DNA of 64,000 nucleotides from Acetobacter oeni (GTDB taxonomy: Bacteria; Pseudomonadota; Alphaproteobacteria; Acetobacterales; Acetobacteraceae). Under the pieces are notes generated by a model, which worked only from the letters and a program-made list of their open reading frames with translations, was not told the DNA's origin and did not search any database. The stretch is taken from positions 163,352 to 227,351 of the forward strand of contig NZ_WOTA01000004.1 in assembly GCF_011516825.1 (NCBI RefSeq), read 5' to 3'. This document shows positions 1 through 8,835 of the stretch, piece by piece. A program made the translations under genes and the position numbers. Numbering within the stretch: the first letter of the stretch is position 1; each line of letters starts with the position of its first letter.

Positions 1-1365
1 ATGTCCGTCTTCCGGTTTTGAAACCGTGACCGTCGCACTCCCGCCATAAATGATCGCGTTGTTCACGACGTTGGTAAAAGCGCGTTTCAGGGCAAGCGGC
101 CGGCCTCTGATAATCACCGGCGGAGGATCACCGGCCAGAATGATTTTGTCCGCATCGGCAGGACGACTTTCCCCGACATCATCGACAACAGTGGCCAGCA
201 GGGCCGTCAGATCAAGCGCCGTCATCGCCTCGCGGGTCGAACTGTCACGTCCGAAAGCAAGCGTCGATTCCACCATCGCCGAAAGCTCGTTCAGATCCGT
301 GAGAACCTTCTCCCGCATCTCATCATCTTCAATAAACTCGGCACGAAGTTTCAGCCGCGTAATCGGCGTGCGCAGATCATGCCCGATCGCCGTCAGCAGA
401 TGGGTCCGCTCCGAAACAAACCGCCCGACGCGATCCGCCATGGCGTTAAAGGCCGCCGCGGCCCGCGCGATCTCTGTCGGCCCGTTCTGCGGCAGCGGCG
501 GCGTACCCGCGTCAGGCACAAAAGCCTCGGCGGCGGCGGCCAGCGTGCCCACAGGCGCAATCATTCGCCGCATACCCCACAAAATGAGAATACAGCCGCC
601 CGCCGTCATCAGGCCGAACGCAATGGGAAAAGCCGGCGAACTGAACGGCGTCGGAACCGGAAGACGATAATGAATGACAAGCCAGCGCGTATCATTGGGC
701 AGAAGCAACGCGATACCCTGCCTTCGTGTGTGCCGGTCAGGCACCGTAAACACACGTTGCGGACGCCAGCGTGAAGGAAGCACCGGAAAACGGTGCCCGT
801 CCACTCTGGGATCACATTGCTGACCCTGAAAAGCCGGATGCGGCCCCCCCTGATCCGGCGAACGACCTTCATCCGGCCCGTGATCACGCATCGAAAAAGC
901 AGAAGGCGGCCCGCCATGAAACATCCCCGGGCCACCCATATCGTCAGGTCCATGCGGCGGCCCTCCGCCATCCGGAAAACCCGGATTGCCACCCTGTCCT
1001 CCGGGAAATCCTCCCGGAATGAAAAGCAGCCGGCGAAAATCGGCCGCCGATACTTCCAGTGTCATATCCGGATCAGGTCTGGAGGCGAGCGTTACGTTAA
1101 AATTCGCAGGCAGTTGCAGATCATCGACCGCGCTTACCCGGTCTTCCGGGCTGGTTTCAGCCACCGTCCGGTAAGCCATGATGGCATGCGTCACCGCCTG
1201 GTGAGAGGCCAGCCGATCATCAAATGCAATGCGATCCAGCGTCTCGATCGTCAGTCCGACGATCTCGAGCAAGGCAAAACCGACAATGAGCAGAAGGCTC
1301 GTGCGCGCCACAAGAGAAGAGGGCAGGGGCGAGTGCCGGACAAGCCAGTCTGAGAGACGTTTCAT
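1..1365 (-). CDS. Two-component sensor histidine kinase (C-terminus cut by window edge)
   Basis: Membrane sensor kinase, partner of the OmpR-type regulator 62 bases upstream in the same direction. From the ATG at 1365 the protein reads MKRLSDWLVRH, then a first membrane segment near residues 20-40, a periplasmic part, a second membrane segment near 240-260, a HAMP-like linker, and an H-box AIGHDLRTPITRLKL with phospho-acceptor His about residue 329. An N-box (NVVNNAII) lies near residue 435. The reading frame stays open to base 1, so the glycine boxes of the ATPase domain lie outside the window. The periplasmic part holds a Gly/Pro/His/Asp-rich stretch at about residues 118-170 that is unlike ordinary sensor domains. 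The family autophosphorylates on His and passes phosphate to its regulator. The stimulus is not evident. Confidence 0.9.
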   Translation of the reverse strand, partial: MKRLSDWLVRHSPLPSSLVARTSLLLIVGFALLEIVGLTIETLDRIAFDDRLASHQAVTHAIMAYRTVAETSPEDRVSAVDDLQLPANFNVTLASRPDPDMTLEVSAADFRRLLFIPGGFPGGQGGNPGFPDGGGPPHGPDDMGGPGMFHGGPPSAFSMRDHGPDEGRSPDQGGPHPAFQGQQCDPRVDGHRFPVLPSRWRPQRVFTVPDRHTRRQGIALLLPNDTRWLVIHYRLPVPTPFSSPAFPIAFGLMTAGGCILILWGMRRMIAPVGTLAAAAEAFVPDAGTPPLPQNGPTEIARAAAAFNAMADRVGRFVSERTHLLTAIGHDLRTPITRLKLRAEFIEDDEMREKVLTDLNELSAMVESTLAFGRDSSTREAMTALDLTALLATVVDDVGESRPADADKIILAGDPPPVIIRGRPLALKRAFTNVVNNAIIYGGSATVTVSKPEDGH

Positions 1366-1427
1366 GACGATTTCAGTGCCTCAGACCACAAAGGCCGGCT
1401 GTCACAGGACAGATATATGAAAAAACC

Positions 1428-2144
1428 TCAGCGGCGCTCGACATCCGCCGCCAGAACATAACCGCCGCCGCGAACCGTCTTGATGAGTTGCGCGTTCCGA
1501 CCGTCATCCTCCAGCTTCCGGCGCAGACGGCTGACAGCAACGTCAATCGCCCGGTCAAACGGCCCGGCCTGACGTCCGCGCAGCAGATCCAGCAGCATGT
1601 CACGCGTCAGCACACGGTTCGCACGCTCCAGCAGAGCAAGGAGCAGATCGTATTCACCACCCGTCAGAGGCACTTCCACGCCCTCGGGATTCAACAGTCG
1701 CCTGCGGGCAATCTCCAGCGTCCAGCCGGCAAAGATAATCTCGCGAACCTCACCGTTGCCCTGCTCCTGGGTCTCCGTGGCCCGCCGCAACACCGCGCGG
1801 ATACGCGCCAGAAGCTCCCTGGGATTGAACGGCTTTGCCACATAATCATCGGCGCCAAGCTCCAGCCCGATGATCCGGTCCGTGTCATCGCCCATCGCGG
1901 TGAGCATGATGATCGGAATATTGGTCTGGGATCGCAGCCAGCGCGCGACATCAAGCCCCGATTCGCCGGGAAGCATGAGATCGAGCACGACAAGGTGGTA
2001 ATGCCCCTGACTCCATACGCGGCGTGCCTCGCGCCCGTCACGGGCACTGGTAACCCGCATCTGATTGCGCTCAAGAAATTTCGACAGAAGATCACGAATT
2101 TCACGATCGTCATCGATGACCAGTATATGCGGTGTTTGCTCCAT
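1428..2144 (-). CDS. OmpR/PhoB-family response regulator
   Basis: DNA-binding response regulator of about 238 residues. The N-terminal receiver begins MEQTPHILVIDDDREIRD, has the acidic pocket at residues 11-13, the phospho-acceptor Asp about residue 55 (VVLDLMLPG), a conserved Thr in MLTAMGDD and Lys in VAKPF. The C-terminal winged helix has the typical LTGGEYDLLLALLERANRVLTRDMLLD and ends RTVRGGGYVLAADVERR-like. A start at 2192 would add 16 residues ahead of the conserved beginning, so I chose the ATG at 2144, although neither start has a strong ribosome site. It is co-directional with the kinase that follows and the two should form one operon. Target genes cannot be read from the sequence. 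Confidence 0.92.
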   Translation of the reverse strand: MEQTPHILVIDDDREIRDLLSKFLERNQMRVTSARDGREARRVWSQGHYHLVVLDLMLPGESGLDVARWLRSQTNIPIIMLTAMGDDTDRIIGLELGADDYVAKPFNPRELLARIRAVLRRATETQEQGNGEVREIIFAGWTLEIARRRLLNPEGVEVPLTGGEYDLLLALLERANRVLTRDMLLDLLRGRQAGPFDRAIDVAVSRLRRKLEDDGRNAQLIKTVRGGGYVLAADVERR

Positions 2145-2274
2145 GGTGCATGTATAAAACAGGAATCGACCGTTGTGCAGATCGTGTTTCATTCCGTTTC
2201 ACTTCGGGATGTGCCGAAGAAATAATTGTCACTCTGCGGTAAACTACCGTTTTTGAAGGTCCCGGAGACGTTGA

Positions 2275-3129
2275 ATGGGCGTGGCTGATTCTTCCCTGGT
2301 AACACCCCGCCTCGGCGCGGTGTGTCTCGCCCTGTTCGTCGCAGTTATCTCAGGCCCCGAAGCCTATGCGGGCGACGCCGATTCTCCTCCCGCCCCGGTC
2401 GTTAATCCGTCTCTCATCAGCCCGGCCGGCACTCAGGACAATCAGCATACCGCCACACAGGGCGCTCCTCCTCCCGCGCTACCCGCCATCGATCCGTCCC
2501 GTGACGAGCCGACCGGCGATAACCCCGAGCAGTCCATCGCTCTCACCCCGCAGGAAAACGCGGCGGCCGGACCCGCGAAAAAAGACAGTCAGCCGGTCGC
2601 CGAGATCGCGTCGCTGCCTCTCGGCGGTTTGCTGGACCGGCAGGTGAGGGGAACGGATCACGGAACTCTCGGACACATCGTCGATGTCCTTATCGGCGCG
2701 GATGGACAGATCAAGGCAATCGTCGTGGATATCGGCGGGTTTCTCGGCGTCGGAAACCGGCGCGTCGCGATCGCCTGGTCTCTCCTGTCCCTGGAAGATG
2801 CCGATCCGAAATATCCGATCACCGTCCTCGCGCCGTCCGGCGTCATCAGATCAGCTCCTGCATACAATCCGGGCGAGAAGACCACGCAGATCCTCACCGG
2901 CCCCCGCACCACAGCCCCCGCGGCGGATGCGGATAAAGAAAATGAACAGAAATCCGCGTCCCCCGATACATCGCCGGATGGCCCCGTCATCGCCCCGATA
3001 CGGATGACAGCGCCCCCCACGCAGGAGAAATCCTCGCCGGATTCAGGAAACCCGGAGCAGAACAAGGACACGACGCAACCGGATGCTCAGGGTCAGACAC
3101 GGCCTCCGGCACACGAACACGACCGATAA
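2275..3129 (+). CDS. Exported PRC-barrel domain protein
   Basis: A 284-residue protein with an N-terminal signal segment (hydrophobic LGAVCLALFVAVIS, cleavage likely after AYA near residue 32). A Pro/Ala-rich linker follows, then one PRC-barrel domain at about residues 113-175 (LDRQVRGTDHGTLGHIVDVL, IKAIVVDIGGFLGVG) and a long polar Pro/Asp/Gln-rich tail to the C-terminus. GGAG lies 8 bases before the ATG. PRC barrels are small beta-barrel folds found in photosynthetic reaction centre H subunits and in many periplasmic or envelope proteins. The role here is unknown. The gene is divergent from the two-component pair. Confidence 0.85.
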   Translation: MGVADSSLVTPRLGAVCLALFVAVISGPEAYAGDADSPPAPVVNPSLISPAGTQDNQHTATQGAPPPALPAIDPSRDEPTGDNPEQSIALTPQENAAAGPAKKDSQPVAEIASLPLGGLLDRQVRGTDHGTLGHIVDVLIGADGQIKAIVVDIGGFLGVGNRRVAIAWSLLSLEDADPKYPITVLAPSGVIRSAPAYNPGEKTTQILTGPRTTAPAADADKENEQKSASPDTSPDGPVIAPIRMTAPPTQEKSSPDSGNPEQNKDTTQPDAQGQTRPPAHEHDR

Positions 3130-3201
3130 CCGGATCATGAAACATATTTCAGCCCGGATGACCGCCAACTCCGTCCGGAAACGCGCTCTGTCGCACCACT
3201 C

Positions 3202-4476
3202 ATGGGCGTCGCCGTGCTGAAGAAAATACCCCGCAACAGCACATACGGCCTGGATGGTGTCAGCTTTTTCGTCGCGAACCTTCAGGCCGCCTTTGGTCCC
3301 TTCGTCGCGGTCTACCTGACCGGCGAACAATGGACCCAGGGTGAAATCGGCGTCGCGCTCAGCATCGGCTCCGTCACTGCGATGGCCTGCCAGGTTCCGG
3401 CCGGAGCCATAGTCGATGCCTTGCGTAACAAGCGCATGGTGGCGGAATTCTCAATCGTCGCGATCATCATTTCCTGCCTGATCATGGCCCTCATGCCGCA
3501 ACGCCTGCCCGTCGCCATCGCGGAAATCCTGCACGGCCTGGCAAGCTGCACCCTGAATCCGGCCATCAGCGCCCTCACTCTCGCCGTCGTCGCCTCCTGG
3601 ATCACGCTCAACCCGGACAAGGCAACAGGCGCACTCGGCGCGCGCTTTGGCCGCAACGCCAGTTTTGCCGCCGTAGGAAACGCCATCTCAGCCGGGCTGA
3701 TGGGCGCCGTGGGCTACTGGTCATCCGCCCGCGCGACATTCTTTCTCGGTGCGATCATGGCCGCCCCGGGCCTGATCGCGCTGCGTATGATCGAGACCGT
3801 CGGAACACCCCCCGATGAGAGAGCCTCAGCCCTGGCGGAAGGTGAAACACCGCAAAAAGCACGCGGCGCCTCTCTGCTGAAACTCCTGCGTGAACCCGGC
3901 CTGTTCGCCTTCGCCCTCTGCGTCGTGTTTTTCCACCTTTCCAGCGCCGCCATGCTCCCGCTCGCCGCCGGACAGGTGACAAAAGACGCCGGACGTGCTT
4001 CCGAAATCGTCATCGCCGCCTGCATCCTGGCTCCGCAACTGCTGGGCGCTGTGCTGTCGCCCTGGATCGGACGCTGGGCCGAAACAATCGGGCGTCGTCC
4101 GGTGATGCTGGTCAGCTTCGCAGCCCTGCCTCTGCGAGGTGTCCTCCTCAGCCTGACATCCGACCCGTGGCTGATCGTGCCTGTCCAGATGCTCGACGGC
4201 ATAAGCTCAGCCGCCTTCGGCGTCATGCTGCCCCTGGTCGCCGCCGATCTCACACGCCGCAGCGGCCATTTCAATCTCTGCATGGGCGTTCTCGGGCTCG
4301 CCATGGGCCTGGGAGCCAGCTTCAGCACAACGCTCGCCGGCCTCGTTGCTGACCGCTCACTGAGAGACGCCTTCCTGCTTCTGGCCGCCGCGGGCGGCTG
4401 CTGTGTCCTGCTGGTAGCACTCCTCATGGGCGAAACCCGTGAGCCCCGGAATAACGACACCCCGGCCTCCGCCTGA
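3202..4476 (+). CDS. Major facilitator superfamily (MFS) transporter
   Basis: A 424-residue polytopic membrane protein with about twelve hydrophobic segments, a short polar central loop (near residues 205-225, ERASALAEGETPQKARG) and the MFS-type basic loop between helices (ALRNKRMVAEF in the N half, GRWAETIGRRPVMLVSF in the C half). The second of these is a clear copy of the MFS motif A, GxxxDxxGRR. Most likely an exporter of small molecules or drugs; the substrate is unknown. It follows the PRC-barrel gene by 72 bases and may be co-transcribed with it. Confidence 0.9.
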   Translation: MGVAVLKKIPRNSTYGLDGVSFFVANLQAAFGPFVAVYLTGEQWTQGEIGVALSIGSVTAMACQVPAGAIVDALRNKRMVAEFSIVAIIISCLIMALMPQRLPVAIAEILHGLASCTLNPAISALTLAVVASWITLNPDKATGALGARFGRNASFAAVGNAISAGLMGAVGYWSSARATFFLGAIMAAPGLIALRMIETVGTPPDERASALAEGETPQKARGASLLKLLREPGLFAFALCVVFFHLSSAAMLPLAAGQVTKDAGRASEIVIAACILAPQLLGAVLSPWIGRWAETIGRRPVMLVSFAALPLRGVLLSLTSDPWLIVPVQMLDGISSAAFGVMLPLVAADLTRRSGHFNLCMGVLGLAMGLGASFSTTLAGLVADRSLRDAFLLLAAAGGCCVLLVALLMGETREPRNNDTPASA

Positions 4477-4674
4477 TCAGACCTGAGAGTTATGCAGTCA
4501 GAACGTAACCAGCGCGTAGCCATGCTCCACCCGTATGGCTGAGAAAATTTCCAGCAACACTTTGAATCTGCGGGACAACTTTACCCGCCATTCCATCGTT
4601 ACGAAGAGACGTCGCTGGACGGGGAAAGGACGCAAGCCTGACCCAGAGTAAAGTCAACACCGGAGATATAAACT

Positions 4675-4830
4675 ATGCTCGGCACAATCCTTATAATTGT
4701 TCTGATTCTGATGCTCGTCGGAGCGTTGCCGAACTGGGGTTACAGCTCCGGCTGGGGATACTTCCCATCAGGTACACTGGGCACCGTTCTCATCATCGTC
4801 ATCATTCTCGTGCTTCTCGGACGCCTGTAA
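4675..4830 (+). CDS. DUF3309 small membrane protein
   Basis: A 51-residue hydrophobic protein, MLGTILIIVLILMLVGALPN followed by WGYSSGWGYFPSG and a second hydrophobic segment ending LVLLGRL. This layout, with two short membrane segments around an aromatic/glycine WGY-SSGWGY-PSG turn, is the hallmark of the DUF3309 family found widely in alpha- and betaproteobacteria, often linked to stress. GGAGATA precedes the ATG by a few bases. A strong hairpin terminator begins 65 bases after the stop, so the gene is probably a single short transcript. Molecular function is unknown. Confidence 0.85.
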   Translation: MLGTILIIVLILMLVGALPNWGYSSGWGYFPSGTLGTVLIIVIILVLLGRL

Positions 4831-4895
4831 ATAAATTACTTTAAAATCAACATAGCGCATGGCTTTTCTAAGTATTTACCTCAGAAATCCGGCAC

Positions 4896-4932
4896 TCCGC
4901 AGCATGACCCCATCATGCTGCGGAATATTTTT
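4896..4932. terminator. Bidirectional rho-independent terminator
   Basis: A perfect 12-bp stem, TCCGCAGCATGA (4896-4907) with TCATGCTGCGGA (4913-4924), encloses the loop CCCCA and is followed by ATATTTTTT. It lies between the DUF3309 gene and the convergent cysteine synthase gene and can serve both. Confidence 0.85.
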
Positions 4933-4964
4933 TAAAATCAATATCCTGTCCGAATATCCTGAAC

Positions 4965-6008
4965 CTATCTGTCAAGCCAGGCCGGCACAGGCAGATCCTT
5001 GCTCCGCAGAAATTCAGGATTAAACAGTTTCGACTGATAGCGCGCTCCGCCGTCACACAGGATCGTCGCAATGCGATGCCCCGGGCCAAGCGTCCGCGCA
5101 ACGCGAATGGCCGCCGCAACATTGATGCCGGATGAGCCGCCGACAGAAAGCCCTTCATGAATCAGCAGGCTGTAGATCTGCTCCAGAGCCTCCGGATCGG
5201 CAATGCGCTCCGCATCGTCAATAATGGCCCCTTCAAGATTGGCCGTAACCCGTGACTGACCAATCCCCTCCGTAATCGAAGACCCGCTGACAGACAGATC
5301 GCCCGACTTCACCCAGCCATACAGCCCCGAACCTTCCGGATCAGCCAGAACGATCTTCGGACGGGCGACACCAGCCGCCTCCGCCGCATCGTTAAGTCCG
5401 AACCCGATCCCCGCCAGAGTGCCCCCGGTGCCGCAGGCGCAGGTAAACGCATCGACTTTCCCGCCCATCTGCTCCCAGATTTCCGGGCCGGTCGTCAGAC
5501 GATGCCCTTCGCGGTTCGCAACGTTGTCGAACTGATTGGCCCACAGCCAGCCATTTTCCTCGGAAAGACGCCGCGAGACATGCACATAGTTTCCCTGATC
5601 GCGGTAAGGCTTCGCCGGAACAAGCCGAAGATCAGCGCCGATCATACGCAGAAAATCGATTTTTTCCTGACTCTGCGTCTCCGGCATGACAATGACACTT
5701 TTGTAGCCGCGCGCATTGGCAACAAGCGTAATGCCGATCCCGGTATTTCCCGCCGTGCCTTCCACGATCGTTCCGCCCGGCTTCAGAACCCCGCGCTTCT
5801 CCGCATCCTCTATGATGGCCAGTGCCGCGCGATCCTTCACCGAACCGCCCGGGTTCATGAATTCCGCCTTACCGAAAATGTCGCACCCGGTCGCGTCGGA
5901 CGCCCTGCTGAGACGGATCAGCGGCGTCCCCCCGACAGCCGCCGGCATGTCAGCCGAGGTCGTCGTCCAGCCATTGCGCGGGAGAGAGTCAGGTTCCGAT
6001 GTCATCAT
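4965..6008 (-). CDS. cysK: Cysteine synthase (O-acetylserine sulfhydrylase), PLP-dependent
   Basis: Forms L-cysteine from O-acetylserine and sulfide. The 347-residue protein shows the fold-type II PLP signature MNPGGSVKDRAA with the Schiff-base Lys about residue 58, the substrate loop EGTAGNTGIG and the phosphate-binding loop CACGTGGTLAG. Two ATGs stand in tandem (6008 and 6005) with AAAGG just upstream. A longer reading frame to 6371 would run through the opposite rhodanese gene and has no conserved sequence, so I reject it. The gene is divergent from a rhodanese gene, and an 18-bp palindrome (6080-6097) overlaps a TATAAT box on this strand, which suggests repression at its promoter. It belongs with the sulfur genes at 51.6-55.1 kb functionally but is unlinked. 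CysK versus CysM type is not settled. Confidence 0.93.
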   Translation of the reverse strand: MMTSEPDSLPRNGWTTTSADMPAAVGGTPLIRLSRASDATGCDIFGKAEFMNPGGSVKDRAALAIIEDAEKRGVLKPGGTIVEGTAGNTGIGITLVANARGYKSVIVMPETQSQEKIDFLRMIGADLRLVPAKPYRDQGNYVHVSRRLSEENGWLWANQFDNVANREGHRLTTGPEIWEQMGGKVDAFTCACGTGGTLAGIGFGLNDAAEAAGVARPKIVLADPEGSGLYGWVKSGDLSVSGSSITEGIGQSRVTANLEGAIIDDAERIADPEALEQIYSLLIHEGLSVGGSSGINVAAAIRVARTLGPGHRIATILCDGGARYQSKLFNPEFLRSKDLPVPAWLDR

Positions 6009-6079
6009 GTCTGCCTTTCGTCCTGTTCCGTCCGGGCTAGCGCGAGTTGAGCCGGTGTGCAATTGGCCAGCTTCGTAAC

Positions 6080-6097
6080 GCATAATCTGTATTATAC
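6080..6097. promoter_or_regulatory. Palindromic operator candidate over the cysK -10 box
   Basis: GCATAAT-CTGT-ATTATAC is a hyphenated palindrome with 7-bp arms and one mismatch. On the minus strand it contains TATAAT (6096-6091), a consensus -10 box for cysK. A perfect version of the same palindrome lies at 29706-29723. I infer a repressor site; the regulator is unknown. Confidence 0.5.
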
Positions 6098-6195
6098 GAC
6101 ACGGAGCGCGTAAGCTTTCATCCGGACAACAAAAACCACCGGCTGAAGACCGGCCTGCCCCGGTCGGGAACAGGTCAGAAAGGAGAAATAAAACG

Positions 6196-6603
6196 ATGAT
6201 CGAGGATGTGTCGCCGCAGGCCACATGGCTGGCTCTGGAAGAAAATCCGGACGCACAACTGATCGACGTGCGCACACAGGCCGAATGGTTCTTTGTCGGC
6301 ATCCCCGAACTCTCGCGGTTAAACCGGGAACTGCACCTCGTGAGCTGGCAACTGCCCGGCGGCCTGATCAACGGACAGTTTCTTGAAGACCTGTCAGCAG
6401 CGGGTCTTACCGCAGGCCAGCCGCTCTATTTTATCTGCCGGTCAGGCGCCCGAAGCCGCGCCGCCGCCCAGGCCGTCACGGAGGCCGGTCTGGGACCAGC
6501 CTTTAACGTCGCCGACGGATTTGAAGGCCCGCTCGACGCCAGCTCGCATCGCGGTATCGCCGCCGGCTGGAAAGCATCAGGTCTGCCCTGGCGACAGAGC
6601 TGA
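6196..6603 (+). CDS. Rhodanese-like sulfurtransferase
   Basis: A single-domain rhodanese of 135 residues. It has the N-terminal LIDVRTQAEW motif, the active-site loop with Cys about residue 81 (FICRSGARSRAAA), and the C-terminal NVADGFEGPLD. AAGGAG lies just before the ATG. The loop Cys is present, so the protein can probably carry a persulfide. It is divergent from cysteine synthase with 187 bases between the starts, which points to a shared role in handling sulfide or persulfide. The physiological sulfur acceptor is not evident. Confidence 0.9.
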   Translation: MIEDVSPQATWLALEENPDAQLIDVRTQAEWFFVGIPELSRLNRELHLVSWQLPGGLINGQFLEDLSAAGLTAGQPLYFICRSGARSRAAAQAVTEAGLGPAFNVADGFEGPLDASSHRGIAAGWKASGLPWRQS

Positions 6604-6642
6604 TCCGGTCCCGACCGGAACTCCGGCTCGCTTCGGGGCAGA

Positions 6643-7566
6643 TTACTGCCCCGCGTCCGGCTCGACCTCGGCGTCATAGATCACTTCAAGCACCGCGCAC
6701 CAGGGATACCGGGAATCATAGCTTCTGCCGTCAGCTGAGGCGATAGCGCCGTTCGCATCCGTCGGCACATGCGTCAGCGTCACCGCATCGTCGATATTCC
6801 CGCCAATGATGCTGAGCTGATGCCCGAACGGCGACCCGTTCTGCCCGGTTGCAACAACAAACCCGCAATGAGCCGGAAAACCATAGCGTGTCGGCAAACT
6901 CGAGAACCGCACCGACTTGCTGCCACCACGACCGGTGCAGATCAGATCCCCCAGGCGCGGAATATAGGCACCGGGATCATGCGCCCGCAGCCCCGTCGCC
7001 TGCCCGGATGCCGCAGCATTGATATAGGTCGAGTGATTGGGAGAATAGGGGAAGCGATCGTTCGCCCCGGCAACACGCATTACATAGGAAATAAACGCCG
7101 CCGACCAGGCGTAGTGCCCGTCATGAATCAGATTGAACAGGCGGCCATCCGCATCATATTTCCCGCTCCACGAAACCTCGGTCTCCTGAGGGTCCTGTCC
7201 GATCCACCAGTATTCGCCGACACGCTGCCACAAACCCGGCGCCCGCTCCGGTTTGACGCTGCCAGTCACTGGCTCCGGCCGCAGCTCAGGGTCGTCGTCA
7301 TCCACCGGCATGCCAAAAAGCCGCCACTCACGCATCGCGATCGCAACGACATCCTGCCGGTTAAACGGAACGAAATTACGTGTGGCAAAATCCGGGACAT
7401 GGGTGTCCCAGCCGACCGGCCCGGAGCCGGCACGATATTGCGCCATCGGCGTCTCAGCCGGGTGCTGACTGGCCAGAGGATGTGGAGCACATGCGGCGAC
7501 ACTGAGAGCGAGAAAAAGAACGGCAGGCTTGCGAAACACCAGATTGTCCATCCACATGGCCGGCAT
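6643..7566 (-). CDS. DUF2272 domain lipoprotein
   Basis: A protein of about 307 residues with a short lipoprotein signal (hydrophobic LFLALSVAACAP, lipobox VAAC with Cys about 20 residues after MDNLV). A DUF2272 domain follows: the region GHYAWSAAFISYVMRVAGA, HSTYINAA, a GDLICTGR stretch and AHCGFVVA resemble an NlpC/P60-like fold with Cys and His positions. The family is common in alphaproteobacteria and its function is unknown, though a cell-wall peptidase-like fold is plausible. Start options are TTG 7590, ATG 7566, ATG 7557 and ATG 7551. I use 7566 because GGAG lies upstream. The gene is convergent with the rhodanese gene. Confidence 0.82.
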   Translation of the reverse strand: MPAMWMDNLVFRKPAVLFLALSVAACAPHPLASQHPAETPMAQYRAGSGPVGWDTHVPDFATRNFVPFNRQDVVAIAMREWRLFGMPVDDDDPELRPEPVTGSVKPERAPGLWQRVGEYWWIGQDPQETEVSWSGKYDADGRLFNLIHDGHYAWSAAFISYVMRVAGANDRFPYSPNHSTYINAAASGQATGLRAHDPGAYIPRLGDLICTGRGGSKSVRFSSLPTRYGFPAHCGFVVATGQNGSPFGHQLSIIGGNIDDAVTLTHVPTDANGAIASADGRSYDSRYPWCAVLEVIYDAEVEPDAGQ

Positions 7567-7731
7567 ATGGTTCCGGCTCCACAACGTCAAGAAAGGGACA
7601 CGACCGCGCGGAACGTGAATCGTGCCTTAACAACCCCTTTACCGTGTTGATATTCGGATCGAAAGAGGCGGCGCTCGCGGCGACAGGCTAAATCGCGGCG
7701 CACACAGCCGGAATACCCGGAAGTCGCTGGT

Positions 7732-8835
7732 TTACCGGCCTGCTTTTTCAGGAAACAGCGACCGCAGCCCTGCCGCGCTCGCCGCGCAACGCCCGCGTTC
7801 CGTAATAAGCCCCGTCACCAGCCGCGCCGGTGTCACATCGAACGCCGGATTGGCCGCCGCACTCTCACGCGGCGTAATTCTGACGGTTTCAATGCGTCCG
7901 TCAGCCGTCTGCCCCGTAACATTCGTAACTTCCAGCCCGGACCGCTCCTCGATCGGTATCTCCCGAACACCATCATTCACAGACCAGTCAATCGTCGTGG
8001 AAGGGAGCGCCACCCAGAACGGAACGTCATTATCTCTCGCCGCCAGTGCCTTGAGATAGGTACCGATCTTATTGGCAACATCTCCCCGCGCCGTCACGCG
8101 ATCCGTCCCGACAATCACCAGATCAGCCATGCCATGCTGCATAAGATGACCACCCGCATTATCGACAATAACCGTATGCGGCACACCATGACTGCCAAGT
8201 TCCCAGGCCGTCAGCGCAGCACCCTGATTGCGCGGACGTGTCTCATCCACCCACACATGAACATCATAGCCCGCATCATGCGCCATATAGATCGGAGCGA
8301 GCGCCGTGCCCCAGTCAACAGTCGCGATCCAGCCGGCATTGCAATGTGTCAGAATGTTAATCCTGCCTGATTTATTCTTCTTTTTTTCAATCTTTTCAAT
8401 CAGATCCAGACCATGTCGGCCAATCGCCTCGTTCTGCGCCACATCCTCATCGCAGATACGCGCCGCCTCGGCATAAGCCGCCGCAACGCGATCTTCCGGT
8501 GTAAGCGGGCGTAGTTTCGCAAGCATGCGATCAATCGCCCAGCGCAGATTGACCGCCGTGGGCCGTGTCGCCGCAAGCATGGCTGCATCGCGCTCCATGG
8601 CGGTATTCTCTGAATCCACCCGCAATGCCAGCGCGAGTCCATAAGCCGCGACAGCACCGATCAGCGGAGCCCCCCGGACCTGCATCGAGGTAGTGGCATG
8701 CGCGACCTGAGCGCATTCAGTCAGACGCAGAGTCTCAAGCGAAAATGGAAGCTTCGTCTGATCGAAAATAAGAACGTCCGTGTTGTTTTCAGGATCAACC
8801 TGAACACTTCTGTGCTGAACCCCGTTGATTTTCAT
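7732..8835 (-). CDS. mtnA: S-methyl-5-thioribose-1-phosphate isomerase
   Basis: Methionine salvage enzyme that converts methylthioribose-1-phosphate to methylthioribulose-1-phosphate in the cytoplasm. The 367-residue protein has the family motifs MQVRGAPLIGAVAAYG, ILTHCNAG with the catalytic Cys about residue 165, DETRPRNQGA, and IVGTDRV with the catalytic Asp about residue 245. This is full length for the family. The other methionine salvage genes are not in the window. No SAM-type riboswitch is evident in the long upstream gap. Confidence 0.95.
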   Translation of the reverse strand: MKINGVQHRSVQVDPENNTDVLIFDQTKLPFSLETLRLTECAQVAHATTSMQVRGAPLIGAVAAYGLALALRVDSENTAMERDAAMLAATRPTAVNLRWAIDRMLAKLRPLTPEDRVAAAYAEAARICDEDVAQNEAIGRHGLDLIEKIEKKKNKSGRINILTHCNAGWIATVDWGTALAPIYMAHDAGYDVHVWVDETRPRNQGAALTAWELGSHGVPHTVIVDNAGGHLMQHGMADLVIVGTDRVTARGDVANKIGTYLKALAARDNDVPFWVALPSTTIDWSVNDGVREIPIEERSGLEVTNVTGQTADGRIETVRITPRESAAANPAFDVTPARLVTGLITERGRCAASAAGLRSLFPEKAGR

